This document shows positions 8,188-16,362 of a stretch of DNA of 64,000 nucleotides, piece by piece; within the stretch, counting starts at the first letter, position 1; each line of letters opens with the position of its first letter. This stretch comes from Streptomyces hyderabadensis (GTDB lineage: Bacteria > Actinomycetota > Actinomycetes > Streptomycetales > Streptomycetaceae). Below the pieces are notes generated by a model. That model ran no database searches, was not told the origin of the DNA, and was given only the letters and a program-made list of their open reading frames with translations. The DNA lies in assembly GCF_020404845.1 (NCBI RefSeq), contig NZ_JAIOJZ010000015.1, forward strand, positions 1 through 64,000, given 5' to 3'. The position numbers were made by a program, and so were the translations under genes.

Positions 8188-10092
8188 ATGTCCCGTGATC
8201 ACGCGCAGTGCGCCGAGACGCCGTTCCTGGAGCTGCTGGCCCGCGGCGCCTCCGCCGACGCCTACGAGCAGCCGGTGCTGGTCGCGCGTGCCGAGGGCGG
8301 ACCGGCCGAGCGGATCGACGCGCTGGAGCGGGCCAAGCGCCTCGCGCTGCGGGTGCGCTCGGAGCTGGAGGGCCGGCGCAGACGCGAGGCCGAGCTGTCC
8401 GCACTGTTCGAGACGGCCCACGACCTCGCCGGGCTGCGCGACCTGGACGCCGTACTGCGGGCGATCGTGCAGCGGGCCCGCTCCCTGCTCGGCACCGACG
8501 TCGCCTACCTCAGCCTCAACGACCCGGAGCGCGGTGACACCTACATGCGGGTCACCGAGGGCTCGGTCGCCGCCCGCTTCCAGCAACTGCGGCTCGGCAT
8601 GGGAGAAGGGCTCGGCGGCCTCGTCGCCCAGACCGCCCGCCCCTACGTCACCGACGACTACTTCAAGGACGACCGCTTCCAGCACACCGGCACCATCGAC
8701 GCGGGAGTGCGCGACGAGGGCCTGGTCGCCATCCTCGGCGTACCCCTCATGCTCGGCCACCACGTCATCGGCGTGCTCTTCGCCGCCGACCGGCGAGCCC
8801 GGGTCTTCGAACGCGAGCAGATCGCCCTGCTCGGCTCCTTCGCCGCCCTCGCGGCCGCCGCCATCGACACCGCCAACCTGCTCGCCGAGACCCGCTCGGC
8901 CCTCGCCGGACTGGAACGGGCCAACGAGATCATCCGGGACCGCAGCGGCGTCATCGAGCGCGCCTCCGACATCCACGACCGGCTCGCCGAGCTGGTCCTG
9001 CGCGGCGGCGGAGTGCACGACGTGGCCGCCGCCGTCTCGCAGGTCCTGGACGGCACCGTCACGTTCACCGAGGCCGCCGGGGCACCGGAGCACGCACTGG
9101 AGGCGTCCCGCGCCGACGGACACGTGGTGCGGCACAAGGACGACTGGATCGCCGCCGTCGCCGCCGGTGACGAGCTGTTCGGCGCCCTCGTCCTGCACGG
9201 CCACCCCGGCCTCGACCCCGTCGACCAGCTCACCCTGGAGCGTGCCGCGATGGTCACCTCCCTGCTGCTGCTCGCCCGCCGCTCCGCCGCCGAGGCCGAA
9301 CAGCGGGTCCGCGGCGAGCTGCTCGACGACCTGCTCGACGCCCGCGACCGCGATCCGCGCCTGCTGAACGACCGGGCCCGGCGGCTGCACGCCGACCTCT
9401 CCGCCGCGCACGTCGTCCTCGTCGCCCGCCTCGACGCCACCGCGGCCGACGCCGACCAGGAGGCGGACGCGCGCCGGCGCCTGTGGGCCGCCGCCTCCCA
9501 CCTCGCCGCGACCCGGCACGGCCTGGCCGCCGCCCGGGACGGCGGCACCGTACTGCTGCTGCCCCTGGCGGACGGGGACGGGGCCACCGACCTGGCCCGC
9601 CGCACCGCCCGGCACCTGGGCCGGGCGGTCCACGAGGCCGTCACCGTCGGCGCCTCCGCCCCCGTGCGGGACCTCGCCGCCCGTCCCGACGCCGTGGCCG
9701 CCGCCCACACCGAGGCCGGGCGCTGCCTGGACGCCCTGCGCCTGCTGGGCCGCTCCGGGGACGGCGCGGCGGCCGAGGACTTCGGGTTCCTGGGCCTGCT
9801 GCTGGCCGGGGAGCAGAACGTGCCGGGGTTCGTCGAGCGCACCATCGGCCAGGTCGTCGCCTACGACGAGCGGCGCGGCACGGAACTCGTGCGCACCCTC
9901 GATGCCTACTTCGCCTGCGGGATGAGCCCGGCCCGCACGAAGGAGGCCCTGCACGTCCATGTGAACACCGTGGCCCAGCGCCTGGAGCGCGTGGGCCGGC
10001 TCCTGGGCGACGACTGGCAGAGCCCCGAGCGCGCCCTCGAGATACAACTGGCCCTCAGGCTCCACCGGTTGTCGGCCCCGACCCGCCACTGA
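8188..10092 (+). CDS. GAF-domain PucR-type transcription regulator
   Basis: About 634 residues. An N-terminal helical segment with a charged coiled-coil-like stretch (residues 45-75) leads into a GAF sensory domain (about 75-235), a second coiled segment, a poorly conserved central region, and a C-terminal PucR-type helix-turn-helix (A-L-H-V-H-V-N-T-V-A-Q-R-L-E-R-V-G). Regulators of this build next to 3-hydroxybutyrate dehydrogenases control short-chain hydroxy-acid use. The ATG at 8188 follows a G-run; ATG at 8170 is an alternative adding six residues. It lies 56 bp downstream of the dehydrogenase on the same strand and converges with the MHS permease. Confidence 0.85.
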   Translation: MSRDHAQCAETPFLELLARGASADAYEQPVLVARAEGGPAERIDALERAKRLALRVRSELEGRRRREAELSALFETAHDLAGLRDLDAVLRAIVQRARSLLGTDVAYLSLNDPERGDTYMRVTEGSVAARFQQLRLGMGEGLGGLVAQTARPYVTDDYFKDDRFQHTGTIDAGVRDEGLVAILGVPLMLGHHVIGVLFAADRRARVFEREQIALLGSFAALAAAAIDTANLLAETRSALAGLERANEIIRDRSGVIERASDIHDRLAELVLRGGGVHDVAAAVSQVLDGTVTFTEAAGAPEHALEASRADGHVVRHKDDWIAAVAAGDELFGALVLHGHPGLDPVDQLTLERAAMVTSLLLLARRSAAEAEQRVRGELLDDLLDARDRDPRLLNDRARRLHADLSAAHVVLVARLDATAADADQEADARRRLWAAASHLAATRHGLAAARDGGTVLLLPLADGDGATDLARRTARHLGRAVHEAVTVGASAPVRDLAARPDAVAAAHTEAGRCLDALRLLGRSGDGAAAEDFGFLGLLLAGEQNVPGFVERTIGQVVAYDERRGTELVRTLDAYFACGMSPARTKEALHVHVNTVAQRLERVGRLLGDDWQSPERALEIQLALRLHRLSAPTRH

Positions 10093-10118
10093 CCCCCGCA
10101 CGCACGGGCGTACGGGGG
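10093..10118. terminator. Bidirectional hairpin terminator
   Basis: CCCCCGCACG pairs with CGTACGGGGG (one mismatch) around a 6-nt loop, directly after the regulator's stop and before the convergent permease's stop. Confidence 0.65.
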
Positions 10119-10134
10119 CCGGTGGCGGGACGGC

Positions 10135-11523
10135 TCAGACGGTGCGCGCCCGCTGCTCGCGGGAGTCGGACGCCGACCCGCTCCCGTCCGAGTCACCGGG
10201 GACGGAGTCCACCTCCGCGAGGTCCCGGTGCCGGGTCTCCCGGGCCACCCCCACGGCGAACAGCGTCAGCACGGCCGAGGCGATGACGTAGAGGGCGATC
10301 GGCGTCGAGCTGTCGTACTCGGACAGCAGCGCGGTGGCGATCAGCGGCGCCGGCGCACCCGCCGCCACGGAGGCGAACTGGGCACCGATCGACGCCCCCG
10401 AATACCGCATCCGGGTCGCGAACATCTCGGAGAAGAAGGCCGCCTGGGGCGCGTACATGGCGCCGTGCAGCACCAGCCCCACGGTCACCGCGAGCAGCAG
10501 ACTGCCGAAGTCGCCGGAGTCGATCAGCATGAAGAACGGGAACATCCACAGCCCGACACCGGCCGCGCCCAGCAGGTACACCGGGCGCCGGCCGATCCGG
10601 TCCGACAGCGCGCCCCAGGCCGGGATGACCGCGAAGTGCACGGCCGAGGCGATCAGCACCGCGTTGAGCGCGGTCTGCTTGGAGACGTCGGCCGCGGAGG
10701 TGGCGTAGACGAGGATGAAGGCCGTGATGACGTAGTAGCTGATGTTCTCCGCCATCCGCGCGCCCATGGCGATCAGCACGTCGCGCCAGTGGTATCGCAC
10801 CACGGCGACCAGCGGCAGCGGCTCGGCCTTCGCCTTCCGCGACTCCGCCTGCGCCAACGCCTGCTTGAAGACCGGCGATTCATCGACAGACAGACGAATC
10901 CACAGACCGACCATCACCAGGACACCGGACAGCAGGAACGGGATCCGCCAGCCCCAGCTGTCGAACGCGGCGTCCGACAGCACGGCCGTCAGCAGCGACA
11001 GCACACCGGTGGCGAGCAGTTGCCCGGCCGGCGCGCCGGTCTGCGGCCACGACGCCCAGAACCCGCGCCGCCGCGCGTCCCCGTGCTCCGACACCAGCAG
11101 CACGGCCCCGCCCCACTCGCCGCCGAGGGCGAAACCCTGGACCAGCCGCAACACGGTCAGCAGCACGGGAGCGGCCGTGCCGATGGTCGCGTGGGTGGGC
11201 AGCAATCCGATCGCGAAGGTCGCCCCGCCCATCATCAACAGGCTCAGCACCAGCAGCTTCTTGCGCCCGAGCCGGTCACCGTAGTGCCCGAACACCAGCG
11301 CCCCGACCGGCCGTGCGGCGAACCCGACGGCATAGGTCAGGAACGACAGCAGCGTGCCGACCAGCGGGTCGGAGTCCGGGAAGAACAACTCGTTGAACAC
11401 GAGCGCGGCGGCGGAGCCGTAGAGGAAGAAGTCGTACCACTCGATGGTGGTGCCGATGAGGGACGCGGCGACGATGCGCTTGAGGTTGTTCGGGGCTGGT
11501 GGAGCGGTTGCGGGCGACGACAT
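10135..11523 (-). CDS. MHS-family MFS transporter
   Basis: A 462-residue twelve-helix permease. The N-terminal pattern G-T-T-I-E-W-Y-D-F-F-L-Y-G and the loop D-R-L-G-R-K-K are diagnostic of the metabolite:H+ symporter group of the major facilitator superfamily, which imports organic acids and betaines. A second D-R-I-G-R-R-P motif follows helix 8. The ATG at 11523 is placed right before the helix-1 region. Its position beside the dehydrogenase and GAF regulator suggests uptake of 3-hydroxybutyrate or a related acid; that is inference from context. Confidence 0.9.
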   Translation of the reverse strand: MSSPATAPPAPNNLKRIVAASLIGTTIEWYDFFLYGSAAALVFNELFFPDSDPLVGTLLSFLTYAVGFAARPVGALVFGHYGDRLGRKKLLVLSLLMMGGATFAIGLLPTHATIGTAAPVLLTVLRLVQGFALGGEWGGAVLLVSEHGDARRRGFWASWPQTGAPAGQLLATGVLSLLTAVLSDAAFDSWGWRIPFLLSGVLVMVGLWIRLSVDESPVFKQALAQAESRKAKAEPLPLVAVVRYHWRDVLIAMGARMAENISYYVITAFILVYATSAADVSKQTALNAVLIASAVHFAVIPAWGALSDRIGRRPVYLLGAAGVGLWMFPFFMLIDSGDFGSLLLAVTVGLVLHGAMYAPQAAFFSEMFATRMRYSGASIGAQFASVAAGAPAPLIATALLSEYDSSTPIALYVIASAVLTLFAVGVARETRHRDLAEVDSVPGDSDGSGSASDSREQRARTV

Positions 11524-11558
11524 CGGCACCACTTCCTGGCGTTCGGTGGGGACGGTTG

Positions 11559-11613
11559 GGTGTCGCCACACCGTAGGAACGTGCAGGTGAGAGGCGTATG
11601 TGGTGGGACACCA
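11559..11613. promoter_or_regulatory. Two operator-like inverted repeats upstream of MHS permease
   Basis: GGTGT-CGCC-ACACC at 11559-11572 and TGGTG-GGA-CACCA at 11601-11613 share GGTG/CACC arms and lie 36-90 bp upstream of the permease start. They may bind the GAF/PucR regulator. Confidence 0.4.
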
Positions 11614-11689
11614 TAGTTCGGAGGCGAGCTATGCGCGCAGCCCCCATGTGTCCTCACCAAGGGCGCTTAGGCGGCCTGGAAGGGGTCGG

Positions 11690-11880
11690 AACGCCGGTCG
11701 ACCTGCGCACCACCGTCTGCACCCGCGTCGTCATCAACAGCGGCGTCGGCCTCGCCTGCGGCGCGATGCCCGCCCTGATCATGAGTGCCGTCCCGGTCTC
11801 CGAGGTGGGCCGCCGCTAACGGCTTCAACCCCCTGCCGCGCTCGGCGTCCCAACGGGCAGCGTTGTGATGCTCCGCCGCC
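11690..11880 (+). pseudogene. Remnant of an MFS drug-type transporter
   Basis: A frame ending in G-V-G-L-A-C-G-A-M-P-A-L-I-M-S-A-V-P-V-S-E reproduces a conserved segment of DHA2-type MFS exporters, where the family continues T-A-A-A-N-G-x-N. Here the frame runs into a stop at 11817. The continuation A-A-N-G-F-N-P-L-P-R-S is found at 11812-11844 in another frame, so a small indel broke it. Only about 60 codons of a protein normally near 480 residues remain. Confidence 0.7.
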
Positions 11881-12004
11881 CTGGAGGGTGGCCGCCAGGG
11901 ACTGACACGACGTCACTTGGCGACATGGCACGCGTCGCGCTTGGGCATGAACGTGCACAGGGAGCGGCCGAACGCCGCCGCCCCGACCCAAAGGGTGAGA
12001 ATCG

Positions 12005-12166
12005 AAGAAGCTCCGCAGAAGACTGACCAGTGCGGCTGCCGCCGGCGTGATGGCGGCGGCACTGGTGTTCGGCGGGCTGCCACCGGGGGCCTGGATCTGC
12101 GTGAACCCGAGGGGCGGCAATGCCACGGTCACGGGAATCATGATCAGGCCGGCTTCCACCTGCTGA
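12005..12166 (+). other. Start-less frame encoding a possible small secreted peptide
   Basis: The frame reads K-K-L-R-R-R-L-T-S-A-A-A-A-G-V-M-A-A-A-L-V-F-G-G-L, a convincing signal-peptide N- and H-region, followed by about 25 residues with two cysteines (W-I-C-V-N-P and P-A-S-T-C-stop). An in-frame TGA lies at 11996-11998 and no ATG/GTG precedes the basic segment, but a GTG at 11995 in the next frame suggests a 1-nt frameshift. It is either a broken small secreted-protein gene or starts at GTG 12047. Confidence 0.35.
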
Positions 12167-12659
12167 CACGGAAGCCCGGCGAGCCGGGGGCGGAGCAGCC
12201 GTGAGGTACTCCGCCCTTGGCCCCTGTGGCAGTGAGTGACTGCGTCCGTCCCATCGTCACAGGCGCGAACCGCCCTTGCCCCTGTTGTGGACCGTGTGCG
12301 GTACGCGGACAGCCGTGCTGCGCACACCGCGCGAGGCGGGGTCCAGCAGCGCATTGGCCGAACGGCCTCGACCGCCCACCGGTCCGTCGGTCGGCGGCGG
12401 ACCGGCCTCGGTGGAGGCGCGTCCCAGCACCCAGGGCGTCCCGGAAACCACCGGGGCCCTGCGCTCGTCGACGGCCTCCGAGAGCCCTGCTCGTCCTGAC
12501 GGATTTCGAAGCCGAACGCTGGCAGATGACCAGGGCAATGTGCCGTGCCCTGGAGGGCGACGGACGGTGAGCGATGACGGTCCCTGCCATGGCCGAGTTC
12601 ATGGGCCGGTGCTGCTGCCCCGGGCTCTTCAACTTCGACGGAACCGGGGTTCTTCAGCC

Positions 12660-14930
12660 TCAGCCGGCCGAGCCCTCGGGGAGCCAGTCCGCGAAGATCT
12701 CCGGGAGGCGGTTGAGGTCCTCGGCCGTGACGGTGATGAGCCGCAGGCCGTGGTGGCGGGCCAGTTCCCGCTTGCGGGCGACCTTCGCCACGTACGCCTC
12801 TTTCGTCATGAGGCCCAGGGCTTCGACGAACGTGCCGTCTGCCAGGCGCCAGTCCGCCCGCAGGCCGGTCGTGTTGAGTTCCGGGTGCCGCGGGTAGGCG
12901 GGCTCCGGTTCGTGCGCCACGCCCCGGTGGTGGAGGAAGTCGTCCACGTGCCGCTCGAACAGGGAGCGGCACAGATGTCCGTCCGTGGCCCTGGTCGTCG
13001 TACCCAACGAGGTGCGCACCCCGTCCGTGAGGAGCCCCGCGTGCGACAGCCACTCCGTCCAGGTGCGGGCCGGGCGGAGCGGGCGTGCGCTCAGCACCGC
13101 GGAGCCGGGGCGCGGCAGCAGGAAACGGCAGAGCAGCACCTCGTCGACCAGGGCGTGGTCCTCGAAGGGAACGCCGACACGGTCCAGCTGGGCGAGGGAC
13201 GGCGGCCCGGAGAACTCCATCTCCGCCAGCCTGCGCAGCGCGTACACGATCGCCTCTGTCCACGCCCCGTCCACTCCGGTGTCCCGGAGCACCCCGCTCC
13301 TCGCCAGGGCACAGCAGCCGTGGCAGTAGAACAGCCCCGGGCGAACCGACTGGGCGGACCGCCCGCAGAGCCGGCACGGCCCGCGCTCGGCCAGGTTCAC
13401 GGGCGCGCCGAAGAGCGCCTCCAGGGCTCGCCGGTAGTACGAGTTCTCCGCCGCGTCGTCGATGAGCGGCGGCAGCAGGCTGCCGGCCCGCGCGGCGAGC
13501 GCTTCCCCGTCGTCGGGCTTGGCGTTGAGCCACCGGCGGTGGGGCTCCGGGATCAGCCGCTGCGCGGCGGCCGTCACCCGGCTGTGGCTGCTGATGGGGC
13601 TGATCTCGGCCGGCGCGACCGCGGCACGGAGGTTGTGCCGTTCCACCTCCTCGTGCGGTGTGCCCCAGGTCACGAGCAGGGGGCGTACGCCGTGCCGGAG
13701 CAGCAGCACCGTCAGCGGCTCGGCGAGCGACGCGGCGTACACGGTGAGCGTGCCCGAGTCCGTGTCGAACCAGCCGGCCTCGGGAAGCCGGCTCCGGGGC
13801 ACGCCCGGCTCGGACAGCCGGATTGACCACGTGTCCCCGCCCGCGACGACCACGGCGTCCGGGAAGCCGTCGAGGGATGCCAGGTCCTCGGGAGCGTCCA
13901 CGTCCACTCCGTGCGCGCGCAGGGCGTCGAGCGCCTCGGCGCGCACCCGCTCGTCCACCAGAGTGAGCGGGCCGTCCGGCTCGTGGTACTGCCCCACCTC
14001 CACACCTGATCCGTCCAGGACGAGGATCCGGGTGTGGTGGAAGACGGACCGGGTGACGGCACGCAGGCCGCCGAAACCGTGTGGCGAACTCCGGTACGTC
14101 TCCCAGGCGCGCAGGAGCGGCTGTGCCTCGGCGTCCCGGCGGCGGCGCGCGCGCTCACGCTCGGTCTCCCGGCCCCAGGCCCCGCCGGCGGCGCGATGGC
14201 TCAGACCAGTGCGCAGCCGGATGGCGAGGCGTTCGGCGAGCGCCCGGCGCAGGTCCCGCTCGACACCGGAAGGGACCGGCCCCCGCTCCGCGCACTGGTG
14301 GGCCTCCCGACGGTGAACGGCCAGGTAGTCGTCCACCAGGGCGCGCACGGTCTGACGCTCGGGCAGTAGCACCCGTACTGAACCGACCGCGTACCCGAAT
14401 GCCTTCTGCTCCGCCCACGACACCAGTTCGTGGCGGCTGGGTTCCCAGTCCGCGGCGTCGCCGTCCGCGCTGTCCCCGTCCTCCTCGTCGTCGTAGAAGC
14501 GGCTGTCGTTCTCGAGGTCGTAGAGCTCGATCCATCCGTGACAGCCGACGGGTGTCCCCGTCTCCTCGGTGAGCTCACGGATGCTCTCGCTCGTGACGTG
14601 CAGGGCGCTGCTGTAGAGGTAGCCCATGTGCCGGTCCAGGACGGACCCGCCGTGGCACGGCGGGGCGGTGACCGACACGGCACGCGTGTCGTAGTCGTTG
14701 TCGGGCCGGGGGACCAGACCCACGCGTACGGGTATGACGGCACCGTCCTTCGTCTTGGGCGCCGCCGGCCGGATGTTCTCCTTCCGTAGCCGGTCCAGGA
14801 CGAACGCGCGCAGGGCGGGGACGGAGTCGTCGAAGACCGCGAACCCCGGGGAGTAGTCTGTCGCCGGATCACCGGGGATCATGAGGAGTCCCACGTCAGG
14901 GGCGTACTGGATGGTGTCACGGCTCGACAT
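12660..14930 (-). CDS. HIRAN-like / zinc-ribbon / PD-(D/E)XK nuclease-like protein
   Basis: A 756-residue protein I cannot match to a named family. Residues 66-113 read like a HIRAN domain: a V-G-L-V-P-R-P-D-N-D-Y-D-T-R-A-V-S-V strand pair, then H-M-G-Y-L-Y. An acidic linker (147-162) and a basic helix (253-266) follow. A four-cysteine zinc ribbon lies at C519-x2-C522 and C536-x2-C539. The C-terminus (650-745) resembles a restriction-endonuclease fold: Glu659 in a helix, D693 and E703 in the two core strands (R-A-D-W-R and F-V-E-A-L-G), Y713, K716/K720 in the next helix, and an L-I-T-V-T-A-E-D-L strand. The canonical E-x-K lysine is replaced, with the lysine perhaps supplied from the helix. 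ATG at 14930 follows a CATAAT hexamer 6 nt upstream. DNA repair or anti-phage defence is inference. Confidence 0.6.
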   Translation of the reverse strand: MSSRDTIQYAPDVGLLMIPGDPATDYSPGFAVFDDSVPALRAFVLDRLRKENIRPAAPKTKDGAVIPVRVGLVPRPDNDYDTRAVSVTAPPCHGGSVLDRHMGYLYSSALHVTSESIRELTEETGTPVGCHGWIELYDLENDSRFYDDEEDGDSADGDAADWEPSRHELVSWAEQKAFGYAVGSVRVLLPERQTVRALVDDYLAVHRREAHQCAERGPVPSGVERDLRRALAERLAIRLRTGLSHRAAGGAWGRETERERARRRRDAEAQPLLRAWETYRSSPHGFGGLRAVTRSVFHHTRILVLDGSGVEVGQYHEPDGPLTLVDERVRAEALDALRAHGVDVDAPEDLASLDGFPDAVVVAGGDTWSIRLSEPGVPRSRLPEAGWFDTDSGTLTVYAASLAEPLTVLLLRHGVRPLLVTWGTPHEEVERHNLRAAVAPAEISPISSHSRVTAAAQRLIPEPHRRWLNAKPDDGEALAARAGSLLPPLIDDAAENSYYRRALEALFGAPVNLAERGPCRLCGRSAQSVRPGLFYCHGCCALARSGVLRDTGVDGAWTEAIVYALRRLAEMEFSGPPSLAQLDRVGVPFEDHALVDEVLLCRFLLPRPGSAVLSARPLRPARTWTEWLSHAGLLTDGVRTSLGTTTRATDGHLCRSLFERHVDDFLHHRGVAHEPEPAYPRHPELNTTGLRADWRLADGTFVEALGLMTKEAYVAKVARKRELARHHGLRLITVTAEDLNRLPEIFADWLPEGSAG

Positions 14931-15488
14931 GCGCGAATTATGCCAAGGGCATATGCGCATCCATGGCACGGGGGAGGCAGCGCGTCCTTCTTCCATGCCT
15001 TCGCCTCAGCGACGCAATCCCGACCCCAAAAGCACCAGCGTGTCGCATCAGTGCTGTTGCCTCACTTATCGTAAGGGGCCCGGCCCAACGGCTGATGCTT
15101 CCGCGGCCCGACCAGCCTCAGCCACGGGCAGCACGTGGGTGTCCGTGTTCCAGGGCGCTCTCCGCCAAGTGTCCAGCACCTCCAACTGCAGACGCCCCCT
15201 GGGCTATTGCAGGGCACCGATCCGGGCCGAGCATGTCGGCGACGGTGTCGAGCCGGGTGCGACGTAGCGGTGTTTCGCCGGCGCGCCGCGCATCCCCCAT
15301 GCTGAACGGCAACAACAGCCGATAGCACACGTACGGGCGATCGAGCGGACGACGAGGCGGTCACCGGGGTGGGGCGGGGAGGTGTGGCCCTGCGCGGAAG
15401 ATGACCGGTCGCTGCGGTCGATCCTGCTCGTCCGGCCCAACCCGCCCAGACCGGCCCCGTCGTGGTACGACACCAGCAGGAGGAACCC
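14931..15488. other. Non-coding accessory segment with possible transposon/integrase traces
   Basis: No convincing gene lies in these 558 bp. At 15040-15075 a sequence ending in CTTATCGTAAG resembles the inner end of a Tn3-family inverted repeat (CAGTG, CTCAC and terminal TAAG in the same order). On the minus strand at 15118-15330 an open frame contains L-D-T-V-A-D-M-L-G, reminiscent of the C-terminal box of tyrosine recombinases, but nothing else fits. Both are weak. Confidence 0.35.
15480..15486 (+). promoter_or_regulatory. Strong ribosome binding site
   Basis: GAGGAA within AGGAGGAA lies about 5 nt before the ATG at 15489 and decides the start over an upstream ATG at 15462. Confidence 0.7.
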
Positions 15489-15878
15489 ATGCCGCAGCCC
15501 CGACCGGTCACGCCCGGAGAGGCACTCGCCGACGCGAAGAAGCGGCTGAGCCTCCCGCGTATCGTCGTGATCTGCGGATCCATGCGTTTCACGGCCGAGA
15601 TGACCGAGGCAGATCTGCGGGAGACCGAAGCCGGAAGGATCGTCGTCAAGCCGGGGTTCGACACGAAGGCGCCGCACGTGCTCCGGGCCGATCCCGTCGA
15701 GGCCGAGGCGCTGAAGGTCCGGCTCGGTGAGCTGCACCGGGCGAAGATCCGGCTCGCCGACGAGGTGCTGGTGGTCGGCGACCACGTCGGGGACAGCACC
15801 CGGTCCGAGATCGCCTACGCCCGTTCGCTGGGCAAGCCCGTGCGGTTCACGCACCCCGGGGTCGACCCCGGCACGTGA
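15489..15878 (+). CDS. Nucleoside 2-deoxyribosyltransferase-fold protein (DUF4406-like)
   Basis: A 129-residue single-domain protein. It opens with I-V-V-I-C-G-S-M-R-F, continues with L-H-R-A-K-I-R-L-A-D-E-V-L-V-V-G-D-H-V-G-D-S-T-R-S-E-I and ends A-R-S-L-G-K-P-V-R-F. This G-S / D-E-V / S-E-I-x-x-A / G-K-P-V progression is that of the nucleoside deoxyribosyltransferase-like fold, related to TIR-type NAD-processing domains. The glutamate in S-E-I is the likely catalytic residue by family analogy. The substrate is unknown. It sits next to the nuclease-like gene but on the opposite strand, so a functional link is only a possibility. Confidence 0.7.
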   Translation: MPQPRPVTPGEALADAKKRLSLPRIVVICGSMRFTAEMTEADLRETEAGRIVVKPGFDTKAPHVLRADPVEAEALKVRLGELHRAKIRLADEVLVVGDHVGDSTRSEIAYARSLGKPVRFTHPGVDPGT

Positions 15879-15980
15879 TCGCCCGGAGACGCCCAGGGAT
15901 TGCGGCGGTTGCCGGGTGCGTAGCTCGGAGGGAGGCCATGATGGTGCCGGTGACAGCGGCTCCGACGAAGGCGGCACGGC

Positions 15981-16286
15981 ATGGCCTATGGCTACATCGG
16001 CACGATGAAGACCCGACCCGGCAAGCGCGACGACGTCGTGGCGATCCTGCTCTCCGGAGCCCGGAGTCTTCGCGAACTCGGCTGCGAGAGCTACGTCGTC
16101 AGCAGGGCCGCCGATGACCCGGACACGATCGTGGTCATGGAAGTGTGGCAGTCGAAGGAGCACCACGACGCGTCCCTGCGGCTGCCCGAGGCCAAGGAGG
16201 CGATCGCTGCCGCCATGCCCATGCTCACCGGCGAGTTCAGCGGTCGCGAGCTGGCCGTGGCCGGCGGCCTCGGCGTCGGCGACTGA
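15981..16286 (+). CDS. Antibiotic biosynthesis monooxygenase (ABM) domain protein
   Basis: A 101-residue ferredoxin-like alpha/beta-barrel protein. It has the pattern G-K-R-D-D-V-V-A-I-L, a central S-Y-V-V-S strand, the I-V-V-M-E-V-W-Q-S-K-E-H-H-D-A-S-L motif and the M-P-M-L-T-G-E-F end typical of YgiN-like ABM proteins. These act as small cofactor-independent quinone or polyketide oxygenases; the substrate is unknown. The gene is 102 bp downstream of the deoxyribosyltransferase-like gene and convergent with the kinase gene. Confidence 0.82.
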   Translation: MAYGYIGTMKTRPGKRDDVVAILLSGARSLRELGCESYVVSRAADDPDTIVVMEVWQSKEHHDASLRLPEAKEAIAAAMPMLTGEFSGRELAVAGGLGVGD

Positions 16287-16362
16287 CGGATGACGGAGGC
16301 CGGCGGGCCTCACCGGCCACCGTCGGCGACCGACGCATGACGGAGGCCGCGGGCCTCACCGG
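16285..16362. repeat. Direct repeat pair between convergent genes
   Basis: A 31-32 bp element (GACGGATGACGGAGGCCGG..., ending CCTCACCGG) occurs at 16285-16316 and again with two changes at 16332-16362. Each copy can fold through its GGCC/GGCC arms, so the pair may act as a terminator. The second copy overlaps the kinase stop codon. Confidence 0.7.

Larger units (their letters stand above)
11614..12659. other. Gene-poor decayed region
   Basis: Over about 1 kb I find no intact gene. It contains an MFS transporter fragment (11690-11880) and a signal-peptide-like reading frame lacking a start (12005-12166). The rest has no recognisable coding content on either strand. The sequence looks like an old insertion/deletion scar next to the accessory nuclease-like gene. 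Confidence 0.6.

Noticed and set aside
15204..16313. Minus-strand frame opposite the deoxyribosyltransferase-like and ABM genes
   Set aside because: No motifs; the opposing plus-strand genes have good RBS sites and recognisable folds.
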